DNA of 64,000 nucleotides from Phytoseiulus persimilis (lineage: Eukaryota > Arthropoda > Arachnida > Mesostigmata > Phytoseiidae), in contig CM075101.1 of NCBI GenBank assembly GCA_037576195.1, positions 26,040,001 through 26,104,000 of the forward strand. The letters are read 5' to 3'. This document shows positions 21,401 to 31,570 of the stretch, in pieces. The translations under genes and the position numbers were made by a program. The notes under the pieces are model-generated. The model did no database searches. It saw nothing but the letters and a program-made list of their open reading frames with translations, and was not told the DNA's origin. Position 1 is the stretch's first letter, and every line of letters starts with the position of its first letter.

Positions 21401-22342
21401 ATGGAATCCCCTCGATGCGGGGAACATCGTATCGTGGGGAAGCAACCGGAAAGCCTGGAGGACGATCAAGGGTCCGAAGAAGATTCGTCGTGCGATTCAG
21501 AAGGTAGCTTGAAGGATTCAGACAAGGAGGACGATCAAAACGAAACGGGTCACAGTCCTGATCCTGATGAGGAAGCAAGCGGCAGTGCCGGAGAGGAACC
21601 TGCTTCCCGGGAGGATCAGAGAGACACGAGTCCACTCCACGGGGAGGAAGTCTTGACGGAGAGCCCAGACAGACTCCCAGCATACGAACAGAAAAAAAAC
21701 AAAAGAAACAGATCTAGAAGTTCACTTGATGACACAAGTTGGAATCCGCGACTGAAAAGGACAAGCCGCGAAAAACCACATGTCCTGGTCGATCAGCCTC
21801 AGGACCAAACGGAAAGTCCCGAGAATACTGAATCTGGTGGCGTTGTTGCACAGGAGCCGGAAATTTACGAGAATGATGAACCGTCGCCCGAGACGGAGGC
21901 TGCTCCAACCTCTCCGGAAGAAATCTCGACAGACGGAACAGCGGAACCAGCATTCATTGCGGAAGACACGACTGGGAAGAGCTCTCGAGCATTAGAGGTG
22001 ACCCGTGCCAGGGTTGTGTTCGATTTGGACGCGGTGAATGTCACCGACGTATTCAGCGTCAGGCCACGGGTCGAATTCTATGGCAAGCCTGATCCAGAAC
22101 GGCAAAGAGAACTGCGGCGAATTGCCTACAGCTCCCGCAGTAACAAGGCCAAGAAGGAGGGCGCGATAGACTGTGATCCATGGATCCATCGAAAGCGCGT
22201 TCCGAGGAAATTCTCCCAAAAGAGGAGAAAACCATGCGGCAGAGGCGGGAGGAACAAACATACGGGACGGAACTGTGGGCGGAGGTCTCATCATCCTTAC
22301 GATGCCATCGACGATCATCCGGCACGATGCGAACACATGTAG
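21401..22342 (+). CDS. Uncharacterised 313-residue protein, acidic first two thirds, basic Cys-containing end; single exon
   Basis: An uninterrupted ATG-to-TAG frame, second longest in the window and above chance length. No signal peptide or membrane segment. Residues 1 to about 200 are rich in Glu, Asp and Ser (for example EDDQGSEEDSSCDSEGS) with a basic island KKNKRNRSRSS near residue 105. A short hydrophobic stretch follows (ARVVFDLDAVNVTDVFSV, about 205-222). The last 65 residues are strongly basic (HRKRVPRKFSQKRRKPCGRG) with four cysteines and end in RCEHM. The basic clusters look like nuclear-localisation signals, so a nuclear or nucleic-acid-associated role is one guess; a secreted role would need an upstream signal exon. 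I recognise no family. The TATA box and AATAAA support a compact intronless gene, perhaps strongly expressed in a particular tissue. Confidence 0.75.
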   Translation: MESPRCGEHRIVGKQPESLEDDQGSEEDSSCDSEGSLKDSDKEDDQNETGHSPDPDEEASGSAGEEPASREDQRDTSPLHGEEVLTESPDRLPAYEQKKNKRNRSRSSLDDTSWNPRLKRTSREKPHVLVDQPQDQTESPENTESGGVVAQEPEIYENDEPSPETEAAPTSPEEISTDGTAEPAFIAEDTTGKSSRALEVTRARVVFDLDAVNVTDVFSVRPRVEFYGKPDPERQRELRRIAYSSRSNKAKKEGAIDCDPWIHRKRVPRKFSQKRRKPCGRGGRNKHTGRNCGRRSHHPYDAIDDHPARCEHM

Positions 22343-22435
22343 CGCTCGAGCTCGATTCTAATTTCTCGTCCATCCTCGAGGGTGGATCTGCGCGGTGCTT
22401 CCGAGTGAAACAGTGGGAGTCGCTTTTGAGGTATG

Positions 22436-22441
22436 AATAAA
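22436..22441 (+). terminator. Polyadenylation signal AATAAA of the 313-residue gene
   Basis: AATAAA starts 94 bp after the TAG of the single-exon frame ending at 22342 and 13 bp before another TATA-like motif. Confidence 0.65.
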
Positions 22442-22453
22442 AACGGTCGGCCC

Positions 22454-22461
22454 TATAAATT
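22454..22461 (+). promoter_or_regulatory. TATA-like motif TATAAATT
   Basis: Lies 40 bp before an ATG at 22494. It could drive the weak frame 22494-22808, but the implied leader would be only about 10 bases. Confidence 0.35.
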
Positions 22462-22493
22462 TCATCGCCGTCCGTTAAATATGCACGCCAAGC

Positions 22494-22808
22494 ATGTTTC
22501 TAGCTCGAGAGGCACTACCTTGTGGTGCACGTGAGCTTCGAATTCGAGATCGCTGGGAAAATACGGGATCGGCTCCATTCTGGCAAGAACGAAGGATACG
22601 ACAGCGGAGGTTCCCACGTGTTGTTCGCTACACGTACGAGGTGGGCCGCTTCGTTTCGAAAAAGTTGGTGTTACGCTTCAAGCTGCCCATATCCATCGCA
22701 TGCAAAATCATCACTCAAGACAACTCCTGTCATCATGTTCCATGGAACGAGATAACGCATGAAGAGATGGAGGAGAAGAAGGACAAGCCCTTTAAGCGTG
22801 GCGAGTGA
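22494..22808 (+). CDS. Possible small gene, 104 residues, low confidence
   Basis: ATG-to-TGA frame. Its second half reads like protein (YTYEVGRFVSKKLVLRFKLP, then CKIITQDNSCHHVPW and a Lys/Glu-rich end), while its first half is Arg-rich and less convincing. A second frame over 22520-22650 also looks coding (HVSFEFEIAGKIRDRLHSG). The two would join if there were a one- or two-base shift or a tiny intron near 22630. That could mean a frameshifted or decayed gene, or chance. No polyA signal nearby. No family recognised. Confidence 0.3.
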   Translation: MFLAREALPCGARELRIRDRWENTGSAPFWQERRIRQRRFPRVVRYTYEVGRFVSKKLVLRFKLPISIACKIITQDNSCHHVPWNEITHEEMEEKKDKPFKRGE

Positions 22809-23642
22809 GCGCCGGCAGAAAACTCCAACGAACATCCGTTTTAACAAGCAGCCAGTGACAGATAGGTGGATAGATCCATCCGTTCCTTTGCCCTCCCAGG
22901 ACAGCAGGTGGAGTACAGATTCCCACTCAGGCAGACTTGAAGTGAGGCAGCCGTGGCAATGGTGAGGCGACGAAGCTGGCGGTGACAAAGCTAGACATCA
23001 GATGCGGGATATAACAAGAGCGATTTTGAAGAGCTGTCTCTCGGATAGCTCACGTGAATGGTTTGCCCCACCCATCCCCTGTTTGGCCTTGTTTTTATTG
23101 AGTTAGTTGAGCAAGTTGTGCTAGTCACCAGAGAATGCCTGATCTCGACTCGCGACCGAGCTTTTTTGCCTCCGTTCTCCCCGGGATAACATGTTAACCG
23201 GCGATCCTGGCCATTTGTCTTGCCAGACTCGACAAATAGGAGGAGGCCAGCCCTCATGTAAACGGAAAAGGCCAGAAGTAGGTCTGGGAATTCCCCCAAG
23301 CATCGGCTGATTGAAGAGGGGCGACCTCGAAAAAAATCGGTCCCAGCATTGATGCGTGCGGAATCGAGATTCCAGAGCTATTCGAAGAAACGTAAATTGA
23401 GCTCTGATTCTGGAACTCCGATACCCTCATCAGGGCTCCGATCGAATACTTCTGGTCTTCGACTCGGGGGTGAGCCGTTGTGTGAGGGTATGAGCCGTCC
23501 GAGCTCAACAGGGGCTGTAGTTTGTGGTGAAGGGCGTCTCAAGCACTGGAAAGCGTTGGAAGTCTTGTGCGCGCCACCTCGTGGGAACTAACATACACCG
23601 TCGATTCGAGGATCTGGCGAGCGGAGAGGGCTCGAAACTTGC
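22809..23642. other. Upstream region of the secreted repeat gene
   Basis: About 0.8 kb without a supported gene. Short frames on both strands look like chance. It is the natural place for the enhancer of the gene at 23717, but I recognise no specific site. Confidence 0.5.
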
Positions 23643-23650
23643 TATAAAAG
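23643..23650 (+). promoter_or_regulatory. TATA box (TATAAAAG) of the secreted repeat gene
   Basis: A strong TATA match 74 bp before the ATG at 23717. An initiator-like TCATTCG lies at about 23687, though spacing from the TATA box would place the start nearer 23673. Confidence 0.75.
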
Positions 23651-23716
23651 AGGCACCTCGGGTCGGGATAGCTCATCATTCGTCTCGCGGACCCATTCCT
23701 ACAACGCTCGAGAACG

Positions 23717-25000
23717 ATGAATATGTCCAACTCCGTGTACCTCGTTATGTTGGTGTGGCTAGCGAGCAACCAGCTGGCATCGAGTGCGCCGTTCCATCAG
23801 CGAATCCACACACTGTCTGCCAGTGGAGACGACGCGAGCATTTCGAGGGATCACGCTGCTGCAGGGATCTCAGAGCAATCATCGATTTCAACGCAAACCG
23901 GTGAGCAAATCTCGGAAGATGTGTCTGGCATCTCCACGACGGGATCGATTTCAACGCCCACCGGTGCGAAGATCTCGGACAGCCGCAACACCGAGGAGAT
24001 TTCGGCACCAGGAACGCTTCCGGCACCAGCAGTCGCGAAAATCTCGAAGCAGGGCATTTCCGAAGGAATCTCGAAAACCTCTTCGATTCCAACACAGACC
24101 GGTGAGCAAATCTCGGAAGATGTGTCTGGCATCTCCACGACGGGATCGATTTCAGCGCCCACCGGTGCGAAGATTTCGGAGAGTCGCAACACCGAGGAGA
24201 TCTCGGCACCAGGAACGCTTCCGGCACCAGCAGTCGCGAAAATCTCGAAGCAGGGCATTTCCGAAGGAATCTCGAAAACCTCGTCGATTCCAACACAAAC
24301 CGGTGGGAAGATCTCGGAAGATGTCGCTGGAATCTCGGAGCCCCAATCGATTTCAGCGCCGGCTGGCGCTAAAATCTCGGAGGACAACCATGGAAATGTT
24401 GCTTCGGGAACAGCTGCAAGTCCACCGGCGGATCAGAACATTTCCCAGGCGAAACTCGAGGCGATTTCGGAATTGCCGCGGATGCGATCGCCATCAGGAG
24501 AGAGCGGCTCAGGGGCAGGAAGTGAGAATTTGGATTCGCAGGTGATCTCGGTTCCTGCAGGTAGCGGCAGCAGAACTCATAACAATAACGGCGCTCCCGG
24601 CAGATCGTTTGCGGACACCATCAGGCTGATCGGCCAGAGCTCGCGGCTGATCATGAAAAATTACAGAGACGCGCAAAAAGCCTACAACGAAGGGGGCGTG
24701 ACTGCTCTCGCCGATTATGTCGCCGGACTCCCCGATTACATGCGAGAATCCCCTGTGATTCATTTCGGCAACGTGACCGTCGTACAAAGCGGAGACACTT
24801 CAACGGTGAGTGCTTCAATGTCTGAAGCTCTGCCTGTCCACGGACCTCCTTTCGTCTTCAGCCTGGAAAACATCTTGCCGGCTATACTCGAGCAGGTTCT
24901 CGAACTCAGAGTCATTACGAACGAGAGGGGTGAGCAAGAGAAACTCGTAGTGCTCAACGATCGCAAACAGATTCTGCTCAACGCGATCTCGGACGCGTGA
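23717..25000 (+). CDS. Secreted 427-residue Ile-Ser repeat protein, single exon, family unknown
   Basis: Longest frame in the window. Residues 1 to about 23 form a signal peptide (MNMSNSVYLVMLVWLASNQL, then ASSA before PFHQ). Residues about 55-245 contain 2.3-2.5 copies of a 67-residue repeat in which Ile-Ser recurs every 5-14 residues, between blocks such as TPTGAKISE, TQTGEQISED and LPAPAVAKISKQG. The Ser/Thr/Pro/Ala content suggests heavy O-glycosylation or a fibrous, mucin-like or matrix role. A Gly/Ser linker with an HNNNG run leads to a C-terminal region (about 295-427) with folded-looking helices (SFADTIRLIGQSSRLIMKNY, LENILPAILEQVLELRVI) and an N-glycosylation sequon, NVT. There are no cysteines. 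TATA box, single exon and AATAAA indicate a compact, probably highly expressed gene, for example in salivary gland, silk gland, cuticle or reproductive tract. Which of these is a guess. Confidence 0.9.
   Translation: MNMSNSVYLVMLVWLASNQLASSAPFHQRIHTLSASGDDASISRDHAAAGISEQSSISTQTGEQISEDVSGISTTGSISTPTGAKISDSRNTEEISAPGTLPAPAVAKISKQGISEGISKTSSIPTQTGEQISEDVSGISTTGSISAPTGAKISESRNTEEISAPGTLPAPAVAKISKQGISEGISKTSSIPTQTGGKISEDVAGISEPQSISAPAGAKISEDNHGNVASGTAASPPADQNISQAKLEAISELPRMRSPSGESGSGAGSENLDSQVISVPAGSGSRTHNNNGAPGRSFADTIRLIGQSSRLIMKNYRDAQKAYNEGGVTALADYVAGLPDYMRESPVIHFGNVTVVQSGDTSTVSASMSEALPVHGPPFVFSLENILPAILEQVLELRVITNERGEQEKLVVLNDRKQILLNAISDA
23870..24372 (+). repeat. Tandem coding repeat, period 201 bp (67 codons), about 2.5 copies
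   Basis: The landmark gtgagcaaatctcgg starts at 23901 and 24102, and a diverged form starts at 24303, so the period is 201 bp and in frame. By eye, copy one (from 23900) and copy two differ at 7 of 201 positions, several of them synonymous, which points to recent duplication or gene conversion. The third copy is partial and more diverged. Confidence 0.95.
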
Positions 25001-25098
25001 ACGGTCCAAGAGACGGAGCTGCTCCGCCGCAGAGTCAAAAACCGCAAGCCCGGAATGTGATAAGCTCTCAGTCTACTGAGAAAATCTCTATGCCAATG

Positions 25099-25104
25099 AA
25101 TAAA
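25099..25104 (+). terminator. Polyadenylation signal AATAAA of the secreted repeat gene
   Basis: AATAAA lies about 100 bp after the TGA at 24998-25000, with no other signal between. Confidence 0.7.
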
Positions 25105-28100
25105 AGTAGAATCCCAGTGATTCATGATAACAGAGAGTGTAGAACACTGTTTTTGCACGGATTGCCCAAACCCTGAATTTGAATAGAAGCCTGGTCGTAG
25201 CGGGAATGATAATCGAAATCGATTGCATGAACCCCACCCATCGAGACGTCCCCAGCGAGGCACTGAACGAAGCGTCGATCCAAGGCAAGCCATCAAAAGT
25301 TGAATTATTTGGCGGGAACTGAGGAGGAAACTCATTCCTAAGAACGATCCGAGGGCCTTCGAATTGTTAGCGACAGCGGTTTGTGGAGGTTCGCTGCTGG
25401 CTGGCTGCCGAGGGGAACGGACGCGAGGCCGCTTGTGATGTTGGATTCGTTCGCTGGTGGTGCGGCTGTCCTCGAGTGCTCGATTCTTTGTTGTCGCTGT
25501 TTCTGAGAGGCTGCGACCTTATATTCCCTGCTCGGAAAGGAGACTCGACCAGCCAAGAATTTATTCTCCAAACTGTCGATCCGTAAAAAAGCCAGGTCAT
25601 CCAAGCGCTAGGGGTTTGCTTCTAGATGCTCGCTCGCCCGCCCAACCGTCCTCTTGCTCGCCAGCCAGTTCGCTTGAGTGGTTTGTTACTTCGTTCGTGG
25701 CGTTGGCCAGCTATTTTTTCCGCCATACCCACGCTGAGGCCCACGAGTCGTACGCGATGCCTAACGTATCCAGGGCACTCTCTCACCTGAAAGTCGCTTG
25801 TTGTCGGGAAAGTCATCGAACGCCGAATCAGTATCTGGAACGAACGAACGAACGTACTTTAGCTCACTCCCTGTAGTAGCTCCTTGGTCATTCTAAGACT
25901 GTCCAATCAGACTCGTGTCAACTCTCGGCTTTAAAATGTCGAGAGCTTGGTGTTCAGTCACTCGAAGTCAGGCAAATGCCTTGCGCAGGTGACGAAATCA
26001 TCGAGATCGGCTTTCGTTGCTCGTGGAAGTTTTCCTCAGCTTTTTGGAGCGGCTTGGAAGTCTAGCCGCATCAAGTTGAGCGAGGAGGATCCAAGAGTGC
26101 GTTTCTGGCTGGTTGAGCGGGTGGAAGATGAGCGGGTGAGAACCCAGTGATCGCGAGCAGCACACTCGTTGTTAGCGTGCAATCGGGTAAAATTTGGACG
26201 AAATTCAGAAAAAGCTCCGGGCGTTCCGGGTGAGATTCCGGAGGTCCCAGGCGGGGGGGGGGGCGTTCGCAATTCAGGCGGAATTTTCTTTGAAAATGAA
26301 TGAAACACTTGGAATCGTGTGGCAAGGACTGGAGAGGTCAGAGCTTGGAGAAGAGGGCGACCGAGTGGGAGAGTTCAGGGAAAAAGACATTCTGGGCGAT
26401 GGTCCTTCAGTAATCTTCTCATTGGTCTGTGGTCAGTATATGTTTAAGGTCGTGTGTGGAGTGAGCAATTTGAGGTTCTGTTCCGCCCACGTGAGCAAGA
26501 AAGGTTAGAACGCGATGTCTTGGTCTCATCTGAAAGGTTGAGATTCCACCGAGTCTAGGAAGTCCAGACGCGGAAATTTCCTCCTACAATAAGTTTGAGG
26601 AAGGCATTTCGGGCGACATTGAATGTTCCAGATGGAACCTAGCAGCACAGGCAGCTAGCCTGTGCTGCGTCGATAAGGTTCGACAATCGTCGATCCAGTG
26701 GGGTTTGTATAGTGATTGCTCCACTAATCTACGGTCTTGAGGGTTCATGTGCGACAACGCTAAGAGTTCATCAGCTGATTTTCGATGAATTCGGCGGCTG
26801 TTCGAATCGTTTCCTCGAGAGGGAAGAAGTTCAGAACCGACTCCGTTGAGAAGTAAAGGATGTGGAAAGCCGGGGCGGTGGTAGGGCACCAGCTCTGAGT
26901 CCTGTTGATGCATTTCCTCTCTCGTCCTCTTCCGGACTTTGTCTTCACGTTCTCACTTCCGTTTCTCCACGGAGGCCCTGGCGCCGCTTTCGATCTTTTT
27001 TCCTCTCTCATGGCTCTTTTCAGCCCCTGGCCGCGCTCCACGTCGACGCCACCGAGACCGGAGTGAAGTGAGCTGACTGTATGGCAATCTGGAGCGCCTC
27101 CCACCAGCACGAGCCGGTCAAAGCTGAAAGGAATAACGAAAGACGGAAGCGAGCCCACGACCGATGCCCATCCTCCACGAGACAGTGATCCCGAGAGCCG
27201 TGGAGCTAATTTTCGCGATGAGGTCGATTTCCGGACGGAGCTTGAGACTCGCGATTTCACGGTTCTATTGAAGGCAAGCTCCTGTTGATCCAAAATCAGA
27301 ACGGGCGGCCTGGTCGTCGACAATCTTGTGTAGTCGAAGTCAACTTGAGACAGTTTCGTTCAGAGTCGTTCCTCAAAGAGCCTAGCTCACATCTTGGTCT
27401 CGCGCGGAACGGTCGAACAATCTATTCCGTCGATTTTTCCCGCTCGTGCTTTTTGCATGCTGAAACTTCTTAATTGAGCTGAGGTAGACTCCATGAGCCA
27501 CGAGACCTAATTTTGCACGCCATGTTATTTTTTTGCGGGGACGAAGAGGGACTTAGCTCAAACTTCGGACGCGTGATTTTGATTCCGCTAATGAGATAGT
27601 TCGCTCGGCGTTGATGAGGTTATTCGTTCTCCGTCGAGCTCCTTCCGCTCGGGTCTTTTTTTTTGCTTCATCTTCGCGGAAGTTCGCGCGATAGCTCATG
27701 GCTCGTGATTCTCGGATCAGGCGGGACAAGCTGCGGCAAGGGTCCCGTCGAATGCGACGGTGTCTGCTCTTCAAGGATTTCAGGGGAATGTGGGGCATCG
27801 TCGCTCGATCACTCCGTCTCTTCGATGGAACTTTGGGCGTACGATCTCGGTCTCTTTCCCGAGAAGGCTCGAGCAAGCCATCTTTCAGTTCCACGGGTTG
27901 AGAGCTCCGTCGTCTCAGCTTAGCATGAGGAGCGAAGCGGCATGTACATGCGATACACCACTGAGAACGAGACGCCGACGGCGTGTGACCGCCGCCGTGT
28001 TCAAGCAGCTCCGCTGTCCGTCTGGAAAGATTTCATTAGGTCCCTCAACAAGATATCCGCCTCGAGAACTTTGTCCCCGTCCAGTTAGACTCCTATCGTA

Positions 28101-28525
28101 TCGGCTCGAACAGCCGAATCCGAACGGCGCGCAACGCTCGAGAGCGCCATTTTAGTTCCCGAAAATTAAGAAAAACGTTTTTCGGGAAGCCCCTCCTCCA
28201 TAGAAATTTTCCGACAAAACTCTGGTTTCAAAAACCGACCGCCTTAATCCAAGGAATCGCTTTGAATTTCTTCTCGACATGAATCAGAATTTCGTGGTTA
28301 GTATTGCATCGAAAACCGCGATTCCCACCCGTCTGATCAGCAGCCTGGAGAAGGACATTCGAATCCTTTCTCTGACTGATGCCTATCCGTGGCCTGGTCG
28401 CATCTCCGCTGTCCATGAACTCCTTGAGCGCAGCGCAGAATTCGGTCGTCACAAGAACTATCGTCAATTGAGGGTTCACAATGCGAGGAAGAAATAATAG
28501 GAGAGCGCGAATCAGGATCATTCCA
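25105..28525. other. No gene supported; simple repeats and chance frames
   Basis: Open frames up to 187 residues (26760-27323, minus) lack domains, plausible splice structure or composition like the genes to the left. A minus frame 28228-28521 starts with a hydrophobic N-terminus (MILIRALLLFLPRI), but the plus strand is open over the same bases (28279-28497), and neither can be preferred. Contains a run of 11 G at about 26253-26263. Confidence 0.5.
26253..26263. repeat. G homopolymer, 11 bases
   Basis: Uninterrupted G run, one of several similar G or C runs spread over the window. Confidence 0.85.
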
Positions 28526-29188
28526 TCATGCTCCTCGTTTCGCTAAGCCACATAGCGAATAGTTTCCGAGGCGAAGACCGGAAGTGTCCTGCAACCCGCG
28601 GCGCTTTCTTACTGCGAGATAGTTCGCATGCAGAAGATTCTGTATCGGATCCTTAGTTTGTTTGCGCTTCGAGGAATGCGCTTTGGCTGAACACTCTTCA
28701 GGAGCCGAGGCTGACTCCGGAGCATGATGGAGACGCGTCCGAAACACTGACTGAATGAATCCCGGAGAGTAGTAAGCTCTGAGCCCGCGAAACCTTGGGA
28801 GTGCTGGGCCGTTGTCGGAGTGATTCCTCCAAGATTCAGGGGAATAGATTGAGGTCGTGCCTGGGGACAAGAAGGCGGGGAGTTCTTGTCGTATGTAGGG
28901 TCTCGGTCGAGGTGTCGAGGGTAATTGGGCGGCCGTGAGGGCTTCGCTGCCAACCGGGACCTCCTCGCTGGAATCGGCCGTAGTATTGTTGGATGGAAAT
29001 CGAATTCCGGAATTGATAATCTCCCAAAGGTTCTTCACCCTCCTCACCGATGCATGAGGACTGTGAGTAAGCGAGGACATCTTCGTACATATATCGACTT
29101 CCAGAGAACCCGAGCCCGAGAGCGCTGGTGAACTACCGGATCCACTTGGTGATGACACGATTTGAAGCTCACGACGAATAAAAGGCAT
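28526..29188 (-). CDS. Possible coding exon or small gene, 220 codons, low confidence
   Basis: ATG-to-TGA frame. It contains a recurring motif: PFIRRELQIV near the start and PYIRQELPAF about 100 residues later, each followed by Ser/Pro-rich sequence. Low-complexity SGSGSSPALSGSGS near the N-terminus and a basic C-terminus. No signal peptide, membrane helix or known domain. A GTAAGA within the last 30 codons could be a splice donor, making this a first exon of a leftward gene, but I found no partner exon. Two other minus frames are open over parts of the same region, and frames of this length occur by chance elsewhere in the window. Confidence 0.3.
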   Translation of the reverse strand: MPFIRRELQIVSSPSGSGSSPALSGSGSLEVDICTKMSSLTHSPHASVRRVKNLWEIINSGIRFPSNNTTADSSEEVPVGSEALTAAQLPSTPRPRPYIRQELPAFLSPGTTSIYSPESWRNHSDNGPALPRFRGLRAYYSPGFIQSVFRTRLHHAPESASAPEECSAKAHSSKRKQTKDPIQNLLHANYLAVRKRRGLQDTSGLRLGNYSLCGLAKRGA

Positions 29189-31549
29189 CCTGAGCCATCA
29201 CGCGTCGCGTCGAGACGTCAACTTCGATCGCTTGTCGATTGATTTTTTTTTTGCGGATTTCCTATGCTCTGCTCATCGGCCTTGGCGAGTTCCACACGTA
29301 ACGGGGACGCTCTGAGATTCCTGTGAGGTGATACCGCCGAGTTGAACGGGAAGAACTACTAGCGCAGAACTCTCAAGAAAATATTTAGGTCCATGTTTGA
29401 GGCTGTCTCTGAGAGGGAACCGGTCCAACCGAGACAATGGACCCGAGACCCGTGATGCAACACAGTGCCCGTACCGAGTCTCCCGTTCTCAGTCCTTCAG
29501 CTCTCTCCCAGAGTTATATCCAATGCACCTCGTTATCCTTCGCATCTCCTCGGAGTGTCTTTTAGCACTCCCATTGGTCCCCAACGTCCTTAGCGCGTCT
29601 CCGTCCTCTCTGAGTCCTCCCGAATCCCATCCTTCCTGTATCTTCTCTCATTGCGTTCTCCTTGCACTTCAATTCTCCCCCCAGCTCCCTACCACATCAT
29701 TCCTGGGAGATCCCCCGCGAAAAGTTCAAGGCAGCGGTAGATCCAGTACTATCAGTCATAATCCCAACGGAATATTTATTTGGCGATCGCACGCGGAGCC
29801 TCAAGAGCTCGTGTGCAGGTGGAAAGTTGCCAAGCTTGTGACGTAGTTGTGCGTCCCAGGCAAAGGATGCCGGGCTCGGTCGGGCAACGGAAGTTTGCTT
29901 GGTCAATAGTGTGTCGCGCGCAAACTTTCCCGACCTCTCGCTTGCTGGACATTGCGCTGTCTCCAGCTCCTCCTATCTAAACGTGGAAAAATAATGTGGC
30001 GCCCTCCAGCAAGAAAAAGCGAGGAGATTCGCAAGCCAGTCGGCCCGCTCGTCGTTGCCGGGTTTGATGGACCCGGTTGTGAGCCCACGAAACTCCATAT
30101 CGACCCATAAGGGTCGCGCACTCGGACCAGGAGGAAGAGATAAGACGATATTCGTGTAATCTGAGGAGCAGTTTGCTTAGAGACTCGCCAGAGCGTCGCC
30201 TCACCGACCTCGTCCCTCAGCCAAGCTATTACAAGTTCTGTTCAAACCATTCCCCTGGACCTCCTGAAAAATAGTTCTGAGCTGCCCTTCCAGAGCGTGC
30301 GAACTTGAGAGAGCATTGAGGGGACACGATGGCGCTCCGAATCGATGTGGAGACACAAGATGAGAACATCCACCTGCGCCGTATTCGTGGTACGAGTTAT
30401 CTGAGAGACTATACGGCGTGCTGAGGAGCCTCGATTCGCAAAAGAAACGAATCGGAGCGGGTTCCAACTCATTTCGCAGGCGACGGAACCTTTCGGGCAA
30501 GGGCCTCGCCCGTCTGGCTATCTATAGTTCCGGGGTAAGCCTTTTCGCGAGAAGAATAGGATTCCTCACTAACGAACGCGCCCCGACTCGCTTGTTAGGG
30601 CGTTCGCTCGAACGAGCCTGTGTTTGATCATTGATATCTCACAACAGCCGAGCAAGGCCAACGTCTGGCCGTCACAAGGATACGAAACCTTGGAAACCAA
30701 AAAATTCTGAGGGGGCGAAGTCGCGAAAGTTGCTGTGGCCGTTGGCGCCTCTGGAGCCACTCGCCGAGGAATAAAACAACTTCATCCACGTCGTCGTCGT
30801 CGAAGCCTTGTCTGGTGGAGAGGAATCGATGTCGTATCAATGTCGATGTCGTGGAGCGCAGGCTGCCCGGCGACTGGCTCGTAAATTCAGCATCTAGCGT
30901 TATCACCCCTTTGCTCACTTGCTGCCTCGTGTATTAATGATAGAACAGTGACGCGGTGTTTAGGATATGTCAGCCGCAGGCGTCCTATTATAACGTCCGA
31001 TAAAGCGGGGACTCGGCCTGCTCGTTTTCTTGCTGACGACCTCGCACTCCCGCCATCCCTGAAACGACCCGACCCGCTAACCGAGCGATCAGCCCAAACG
31101 ATGAATCAAAATCGCTGGAGTGGACTGAGAACCTCGAAATTTCGCCAAGGTATTCATCTCACGGCACAAACGCTAGAAATATCTCTCCGCTTTGAGGATT
31201 CGGAATTCTTGCAGGCGCTCGTTGCTTTTGATGAGGTGATTGTGGGACCTCTTCCAGGAGCGCTCGGCCAGGATCTCTCCGAGGTCTCGAGCTTTCCTTC
31301 TTAAAGAGGAAGGAAAGCGCTCGAGGCATCTTGAGGCATGAAATTTTCGAATCGACCATGTTGGCTGGAGTTCGCCATATACCTGGTTGGCACGGGAGTG
31401 AAGGCGCTGTCTGGATCATTTACATTTTTTGTGCATTATGCAGATGTCTTAACAGTTTGCACTCTGCAGAGAACACAGAAACAAAAAGAAATCCTTCTCC
31501 AACTACCAAGCGGATGATTACAGCCTTACTAGGGTTTGTTCTCCTGAAT

Positions 31550-31570
31550 GGCAGGCAGGCAGGCAGGCAG
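31550..31570. repeat. (GGCA)n tetranucleotide repeat
   Basis: About five tandem ggca units. Confidence 0.85.
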
